Shown here: positions 57,471 through 64,000 of the stretch, in pieces
Position numbering within the stretch: position 1 is the first letter of the stretch
How the letters are laid out: the number at the start of each line of letters is the position of its first letter
NCBI GenBank assembly: GCA_016946835.1
Contig: JACVTC010000002.1
Coordinates: 2,272,001-2,336,000, forward strand
DNA: 64,000 nt
Reading direction: 5' to 3'
From: Neocallimastix lanati (nom. inval.)
Taxonomy: Eukaryota; Neocallimastigomycota; Neocallimastigomycetes; Neocallimastigales; Neocallimastigaceae
The notes under the pieces: generated by a model
Database searches by the model: none
What the model saw: the letters and a program-made list of their open reading frames with translations, nothing else
What the model was told of the DNA's origin: nothing
Translations under genes and position numbers: made by a program

Positions 57471-57573
57471 TTTTTTAAGCATGCAGTTATATAATTCATA
57501 TAAAAGAATTTAAAATGTATATATTTTTTTATTTTTTTTATATGATTATTTATATGACTGCATGCTTAAAAAA
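57471..57573. repeat. Inverted repeat with GCATGC core
   Basis: TTTTTTAAGCATGCAGTTAT at 57471 pairs with its reverse complement at 57551-57573 with one mismatch over 23 bases, and the similarity continues inward with an indel. The spacing is 57 bases. It could be a terminal-inverted-repeat remnant or just a hairpin. Confidence 0.75.
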
Positions 57574-58194
57574 ATTAAAACATTTTAAATTTTAATCATA
57601 ATAATTAATATTTTTAATAATATTATTATTATTAGCAATAAATAATAATGATAATAATGATTAGTAATAAGAATAATAATTAGTAATAGTAATAATAAAA
57701 AATAAATATAATAATTAAAATTAGTATTAACATTTATTTGTTTATTTAAAAAAATTTAGTTTTTAATTAATTACAAATATAGAAACTATATTCGAATTAG
57801 GCAGTTATTAATTTTAAGTATTTTTTATATTATTTTAATAAATTTGACAGTAAAAAATTAAAAAAAAAAATACTCAAAATATGTATATGATTAAAGTTTA
57901 ATAATTACATATAATTAAAAAAAATGTTAATGGAAAGAAAAAAAAAATACATTTTATTATAAATATTATAATAAAAAAATTTTATATAATAATCAAAAGA
58001 TAAATATTTATATATTTCATTTATATTTCATTTATTTATTTATTTATTATTATTATTATTATTTTTATTTAAATCTTTATTAGTATTATTTGTTCAATTT
58101 GAAAATAATAATGTTTTAAATAGTAGTGTGAAATAAAACCTCAAAATAAAGTGTATAAGTAAATTCAGAAAAAAAGTTCATTAGTATAAATAAT
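57574..58194. other. AT-rich spacer
   Basis: No gene seen; AATAAT-type runs at 57600-57720 and TTTATT runs near 58020-58070. Confidence 0.6.
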
Positions 58195-58372
58195 AATAAG
58201 TAATAATAATAATAATAATAAATAAATAAATAAATATATAAATAAATAAATAAATAATAATAATAAGTAATAATAATAATAATAAATAAATAAATAAATA
58301 ATAATAATAAGTAATAATAATAATAAATAAATAAATAAATAAATAAATAATAATAATAAGTAATAATAATAA

Positions 58373-58404
<32 letters not shown>

Positions 58405-58508
58405 AATAATAAGTAATAAATAATAATAAATAAATAAATAAATAAATAAATAATAATAATAAGTAATAAATAATAATAAATAAATAAATAAATAAATAAT
58501 AATAATAA

Positions 58509-58552
<44 letters not shown>

Positions 58553-58557
58553 TGGAG
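58195..58557. repeat. Compound TAA/TAAA minisatellite
   Basis: About seven units of roughly 45-65 bases, each made of TAATAATAAGTAATAAT followed by a block of AAAT repeats. The long Tyr/Leu/Ile-rich frame on the minus strand follows from this and is not a gene. Confidence 0.85.
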
Positions 58558-58624
58558 TTCAAATTATTTTAAATTGTGATATATGGATAAGTATTATATA
58601 TATATACATATTTTGTTATTCTTA

Positions 58625-58956
58625 AAAAAAAATTTACTTTTATTTATTGATTTATTTATTATTATTATTATTTTTTTTTTGTATTTTGTAATAATTATCA
58701 TTTAGATGTTGGGTTTTCAAACTAAAATTTCTTTCATTAAAATTACAAAAAAAATTTTTTTTACGAAATTCTTATACTTCAAAAATCAAAAAAAAATTTA
58801 CTTTTATTTATTGATTTATTTATTATTATTATTATTTTTTTTTTTTGTATTTTGTAATAATTATCATTTAGATGTTGGGTTTTCAAACTAAAATTTCTTT
58901 CATTAAAATTACAAAAAAAATTTTTCTTACGAAATTCTTATACTTTAAAAATCTTT
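58625..58956. repeat. Tandem duplication, 166-bp unit
   Basis: Two copies (GATGTTGGGTTTTCAAAC at 58705 and 58871) differing by only a few bases in homopolymers. No coding content. Confidence 0.88.
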
Positions 58957-59339
58957 ATTTTATAATAATTAAATTATTATCTTAAATTAAATTTAACATT
59001 TTTATAATAATAAAAAATAAATAATTAATAATAATATTAATAATATAGTAATAATTAAAATAATAAAAAAAAAATTATTTTAAATAAAAAACAAAAAAAA
59101 TTGAAAATTTTATTTTTTAGGTTTTTTTAAATAAAAAAGAGGAAGTTTTGTAAAAAAAAATTTTTTATTTGGTTTTGTAAGTATAATGAGAGGAAGTTAT
59201 AAATTTTTATTTTAGTGTTATTAAATTTATTATTTTTATTTTAATTAATAATAAAATTTATATTAAATTTTATATTAGAAAGACTTTATAAAAAATCTTT
59301 TGTACATTATCGAGCATTAATAGTTGGGCTTATTAAAAG

Positions 59340-59354
59340 GATTAAGAGTCTCAG
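59340..59354 (+). promoter_or_regulatory. Relic primer-binding site of a third copia lineage
   Basis: GATTAAGAGTCTCAG, identical to the sites of copia-2 and copia-3, precedes the decayed gag-pol below. The 5' LTR should end at 59339 but has no clean CA terminus, and no matching 3' LTR could be traced with confidence. Confidence 0.65.
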
Positions 59355-59389
59355 CTGCTGTACAAAAGAATATTCTGAATAATAATAAT

Positions 59390-61448
59390 AATAAAAAAGT
59401 TTAACAGAATAAAAGGATTGTGATATTTTATTATTAAATAAAATAAAGAGAATAACTCTTAATGAAAGAAACCATGAAATATGGAGTAATTTAATAATGG
59501 AAAAATTAGAGAATGCTAATCTCAATCATACCGTTGTTCCAAATGATAATACTACTGAGAAAACAGGAGAAAAATACCTTAAATGTCCTAACAGTCACTT
59601 CGAAAGATGACGCTAAGGATCATATACAAACATTTAAGTGAAGAAACTTGGTCAAAAATAGAAAATATGGATACGGCCTTTGAGTTATGGGATTTTTAAA
59701 GGCTTACTACTGTGAAATTGATGAAGAAAAGGCAAGAGAATATAAAAAAGAAGTCTTGATGAACTAGTTTATATTGGAGAAGAAATTAGGATATATATTG
59801 CTGACTTTGAGAATTTGTGGAAGAGATATTCTAAAGACAGTAGTAAGGATGGATCCTTTAAGTATGAAAACTAAAGATTCTAACAAATTATATTATTTAT
59901 GTATGAGCTTTAAATAAAATTATCCTGATATCTATGAAAGATTGATTTATATTGTTGAAAAGAAAATAGATAGTTCAAAGGTTGAGAGGGAAAAGAAAGA
60001 AACAAAACGGTTAACTATCTCTATAATGCACAGCCAGTATATAAAAGAAGGTGTCTTCTCTGCGGTTCAACAATTCAACAAAGCATATCATAAATCAATG
60101 CAAAATGAGGGATTTAATCAATAATTTGAAGAAGAATGAGCAAGAAAAATTGAAAGAAAAAAAAAGAAAGGGAGATAAGAGAAGAAAATTATAATATTGA
60201 AACCAACGAAGAAAATCTTAATGATAATGATAATAATAAAAATAATTTTTAATAGAATGGGTAGTAGATTCAGGGACCATTCAGACTATAATTAATAATC
60301 CCAAAATATTGAAAAAATAAATAAAAGAAATTTAAAATATTCTTAATAACTTTCTTAATAATAAAATAAATAAATTATAAAATATTATGGTAAATTAAAC
60401 AAACAAACAAACAAAAAAAAAAAAAAAGAAAAAAAAAAAATTGGACCATAAATATTAAACATCATTGATACAATATTATTCAAGAATAGTAGAAGAAATT
60501 TATTATCAATAATAGATTTATTAGATAATAATATCAATTGCCTATTTTATAATCAAAACAATAAAAAATACTTAAAAAAAAAATTATTTAAAGATAATAT
60601 TAATCAATTGAATATAAAAAAAAAATTCAATACAAACTATTGAAATTGATAATGGATTATTTAAATTTAAAATACTAACAAAAACTGAAGAAAATAATAA
60701 AAATAGTACAATAAATAAAGATGAAGATAATTGTTATTAATTGAAAATATTTTAGTAGAACCTGTTAATGATAAATTAAAAAAAAAAAAATTTCTTAGAA
60801 CAAAAATCTAATTTTAACAATTTACTGGGATTTAATAAAAGGTAAAAAAAAAAAAAAAAAAAAAGCATGTTGAAGGAGCAAATGGGGGAAAACTACTCTG
60901 TTATCTTCGTTGATGACTTCTCAAGAAGGAAAATTCGGATTTATAATAGAATAAGTAAAAGAAAAGTCGGAAAAAATGTAGTTTATAGGATTTTTTTTTT
61001 TTTTTTTTTTTCAAAAGTACTTAAAAAGAATTACTTTGATATTAATATAAAATACTTCAAAAAACGGAACCCCATTACTTTAAATGAATTATACGATCAT
61101 CATCATGGTATAATTCATTTATCCTCCATTCGAAGAAATTCGGAAGAATTCGGAAGAACATAATGAAACAATAGGTTCTTTGGAAAACTGCATTATGACA
61201 ATCCTAAGAGGATGCCAAATCTTAACTTAAAGAATTGGCCATTCGCCATTAAAAATAGAGTTGATGCATAAAAAAAAAAAAAAAAAAACTATTATTCCCT
61301 ATAAAAGGTAAAGTAATAAGATACCTTATTTAAGAGTGGTATGGTCACAAGGACGGAACGTATTCTTAGATATGATTAAATTAAGAGTATTCAGATGGAT
61401 TTATTACTAAGGATAGGCAGGAAAAATTGAATAAATTTAACATATTTT

Positions 61449-61488
<40 letters not shown>

Positions 61489-61553
61489 AAAAAAAATTTC
61501 GAAATAAATTTAGGTAGAGTAGAAAAATGTAAATACCTACAAAAATTCTTGAT
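59390..61553 (+). pseudogene. Decayed copia Gag-Pol relic
   Basis: Conserved blocks are readable in shifting frames. They include a gag region with DDAKDHIQTF near 59610, AFELWDFLKAYYCEID-like sequence near 59675-59730, a protease start EWVVDSG near 60256, an integrase block IFVDDFSRRK near 60905, and an integrase/pol block with NETIGSLENCIMTILRG near 61162 and NWPFAIKNRVDA near 61233. VVWSQGRNVF near 61338 probably follows the integrase. Many stops, frameshifts and A/T homopolymer insertions are present. Reverse transcriptase and RNase H are not recognisable, so the copy is truncated as well as old. Confidence 0.75.
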
Positions 61554-61597
61554 ATTCAGAAGTGACGGAATATAATTATATTCCGTCACTTCTGAAT
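61554..61597. repeat. 44-bp perfect palindrome
   Basis: ATTCAGAAGTGACGGAATAT... reads identically on both strands over 44 bases with no loop. It lies at the right end of the copia relic. Confidence 0.92.
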
Positions 61598-61783
61598 TTC
61601 TATGAAACAAAGAAACTAAAATTTATTAAAATAAAGGATAATTGATTATTTATTAATTTATTATATTTTTATTCATATATATAACGGACAAAGACAATAA
61701 TAAGGAATACATTTGACTTGAAATAGATCTTTACTAAGTAAGTACAGATCATGGTATTGGGCTTATCTAAAATTATATTTTTA

Positions 61784-61814
<31 letters not shown>

Positions 61815-61866
61815 TTATTTTATTTTTTTTATTTTTATTTTTATTTTTATTTTTATTTTTTATTTT

Positions 61867-61900
<34 letters not shown>

Positions 61901-62581
61901 AATTAATTTATTTTATTTATGATATACATAAATATTTTATAATTTATAATTTTTTTTTTTTTTTTTTGATAAAATTTTTTGTAATGCTAAATATCATCAT
62001 TATTATTTTATAATTAACAATTATAATTAATTAATAAAATAAAATATAATAAAAATAAAAATATAAAAATATAGAATAATAATAATAATAGAATAATAAT
62101 AATAATAAAATTATATAGAAAGTATTGGTTTTTATTACTGCTATTATTTTATTTATATAGATTATAGCAAGTATTGGTTTTTATTATTACAAGTATATTT
62201 ATGTAAATTATACATATTTTATTTCAAATGTTGTTTTAATATGATTATTATTATATTTATATAAATTATCATCAAATATTGTTTTATTATTATTATTATT
62301 ATATTTATGTTAATTATAATGAAAATAAAATAAAATAAAATAAAATAAAATAAAAAAAAAAAAAAAAAAAAAAATTAATTAATCCTCTATTTATAAAGCC
62401 ATTCGATTAAATAAAAGTTTATATTTCATCATAATTATTATTATTTTATTTTATTTTTTTTTTTTTTTTTTCAAAGTTTATTTCCATGATAATTTAATGT
62501 TCATAAAAAAAAAAAACATACTTATACACACATATATAAATAAATTATATAAATATAAATATGTATATATTTATATAATTT
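61598..62581. other. AT-rich spacer with homopolymers
   Basis: TTTTTA pentamer-hexamer repeats (61776-61870), poly(T) (61870-61898), AATAAT runs and AAAAT repeats (62325-62350). No gene seen. Confidence 0.65.
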
Positions 62582-62631
62582 ATTACTCTAATTTACAAAA
62601 TTTATATGTATATTTTGTAAATTAGAGTAAT
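62582..62631 (-). terminator. Strong hairpin overlapping the stop codon of the dephospho-CoA kinase gene
   Basis: Arms 62582-62601 and 62612-62631 (ATTACTCTAATTTACAAAAT) are perfect reverse complements of 20 bases with a 10-base loop. On the minus strand the 5' arm contains the last codons and the TAA (62622-62624). In the mRNA it would form a stable stem at the start of the 3' UTR. A role in 3' end formation or stability is only a guess; bacterial-type termination does not apply in a eukaryote. Confidence 0.6.
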
Positions 62632-63642
62632 GCGCTTTTCTTTTGAGAATGCACAAGAGATTTTTGTATCTGATACCATAATGCATCAATATCATTAGAA
62701 TCATTTCTTATAATAACTTTTGCATGTTTATTTCTTTCTTTATTGGATAATTGAGAATTCATTCGTCTTAAGGCTTCTTCTTTAGTTAATCGATTTCGTT
62801 TCATTAATCTCATAATAGCTAAATCATCATTAGTTTCTGTTGTCCATATTTCATCTTGATTTTATGATTCAAAAATCATATATATATGAAATTAATCAGA
62901 AAGAAAAAGGTTGATTTATGTATATTTATTTATTTATTTTTTATTTTTATTTTTATTTTTATATATTTTTTTTTTTTTTTGATAAATATATTAAATAAAA
63001 GTTAATATATATAATAATAATAATAATATCAATTAATATATATATAATAATTATATAATATATATTAATATTTAGTTATATATGAAATAAATAACTTTTA
63101 ATATTTATCATTTTTAATTCAAAATAGTTACCACATAAATCATCCCAACCAGCTTCAATTAGAAGTGCAGCTTCTAAAATTATCATTACATTATTTTTAG
63201 AATTTTCGATTTCTTTTCTTACAATTTCTTTTGTTGCTGGCCATACAATATTATTTAATTCAACTCTCTTTTTAATTTGAATTAAAATTATAAAGGGTGA
63301 ATTTAATTAAAAAAAAAAATAAATATATATATTGATTAGGATATTATTAAAAAATAAATATATTAATGGATTAGTATATTATTAAAAAAAAGATAAATTA
63401 AAATATCTTTAATAATGTATAACAATAAATTAATATGTTATAATTTATAATTATGTCTATGTACCTTTTTTGCAGAAGTAAATACTAATTTACCAAGTGC
63501 ATTTCTTTCTATTTCCTTTGTTTCTGGATTTATAATATCAATTCCAAATACTTTAATTAACTATAATAGTTAATTGAATACATAATATACAAGTATATAA
63601 ACAAAATATGAAATAAATAAAGAAAGAATTTTGAAAAAGTTG

Positions 63643-63680
<38 letters not shown>

Positions 63681-63815
63681 TTTATTTACAGATATTATAA
63701 ATTAATATAATATATATATGTATATTTATATATTTAATACTTTATCATAAGTGGGAGTTCCTTGTTTATAAGCTTCATGAGCCTTTCTATCAGCGTCTAT
63801 GCATTTTACTCCTAA
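62622..63815 (-). CDS. CAB5: Dephospho-CoA kinase (CoA synthase-type), 3' exons
   Basis: It catalyses the last step of coenzyme A synthesis, phosphorylation of dephospho-CoA. Four exons join in frame on the minus strand: 63815-63741 (25 codons, GVKCIDADRKAHEAY), 63560-63465 (32 codons, VFGIDIINPE and NALGKLVF), 63267-63132 (45 codons plus one base, LNNIVWPATKEIVRKEI, LEAALLIEAGW) and 62854-62622 (IWTTETNDD, RLMKRNRLTKEEALRRMNSQ). The introns are 63561-63740, 63268-63464 and 62855-63131, all GT-AG, each joining without loss of frame. The order IDAD, ALGKLVF, WP, LLIEAGW, EEALRRMNSQ is that of the DPCK fold, and the AALLIEAGW/EIW region resembles the kinase domain of animal CoA synthase. The P-loop exon is not in the window (63816-64000 looks intronic), so fusion to a phosphopantetheine adenylyltransferase domain cannot be judged. 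Confidence 0.88.
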
Positions 63816-64000
63816 CTTTATATATATATATATTTATAAATAATGTTAAAAAAAAAAGAATAAAAAAATAAAAAAAAAAAAAAAAAAAAAAAAATATTTA
63901 TATTAATATTAGTAACATAAAATCTATTTATTCAATATTAATATTTAAAACTTTAAATTCTTTTTCTTTTTTTCTTTAAGTTACTAATATATTTAATTTA
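63816..64000 (-). other. Probable further intron of the dephospho-CoA kinase gene
   Basis: AT-rich with poly(A); an acceptor AG precedes the exon at 63815. No exon-like sequence up to the window edge. Confidence 0.55.

Noticed and set aside
58116-58562. 148-aa Tyr/Leu/Ile-rich frame on the minus strand
   Set aside because: A translation of the TAA/TAAA minisatellite with no domain-like composition.

Overview
The window looks like nuclear DNA of a very AT-rich fungus, most probably an anaerobic gut fungus (Neocallimastigomycota). The non-coding DNA is almost all A/T with long homopolymers. Coding regions carry Asn/Lys-rich linkers. The translation factor eEF1A carries the insertion shared by animals and fungi. 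The one multi-exon host gene has short GT-AG introns. The phylum is an inference; the fungal character is well supported by eEF1A and by a SNG1/YhgE-type membrane protein.

Layout. 1-10781: two Ty1/copia LTR retrotransposons on the + strand. The first is cut by the left edge with an open frame. The second is complete with two 203-bp LTRs but a broken gag-pol. They are separated and followed by an ATT microsatellite. 11150-36280: a 25-kb nest of non-LTR (LINE) retrotransposons, all on the - strand. There are two families, here called LINE-A (copies A0 to A4) and LINE-B. Each codes one long protein with an N-terminal small domain, APE-type endonuclease, reverse transcriptase and a C-terminal Cys/His knuckle. 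Poly(T) runs on the + strand mark their 3' ends and a conserved CATTGGGG marks the LINE-A 5' ends. Target-site duplications date three insertions: LINE-B into A3, A4 into a truncated LINE-B, and that truncated LINE-B into older LINE-A debris. A4 and the full LINE-B have intact reading frames. 36793-38157: eEF1A (-), followed by about 4.3 kb of featureless AT-rich DNA. 42724-49278: a third copia element (-), with LTRs that look identical, a 5-bp target duplication and an intact 1879-codon frame, probably recently mobile. 51733-53220: an intronless membrane protein of the YhgE/Pip-SNG1 type (-). 53221-59300: AT-rich DNA with inverted and tandem repeats. 59340-61553: a heavily decayed copia relic (+). 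62622-63815: the 3' four exons of a dephospho-CoA kinase (CoA synthase-type) gene (-), continuing past the right edge.

Only three host genes are visible in 64 kb; about two thirds of the window is retrotransposon or its remains. The most interesting signal is a shared 15-nt primer-binding site in three copia elements. It lies directly against the LTR and matches the anticodon arm of tRNA-Lys(CUU) rather than a tRNA 3' end, so these elements probably prime with a cut 5' half-tRNA.
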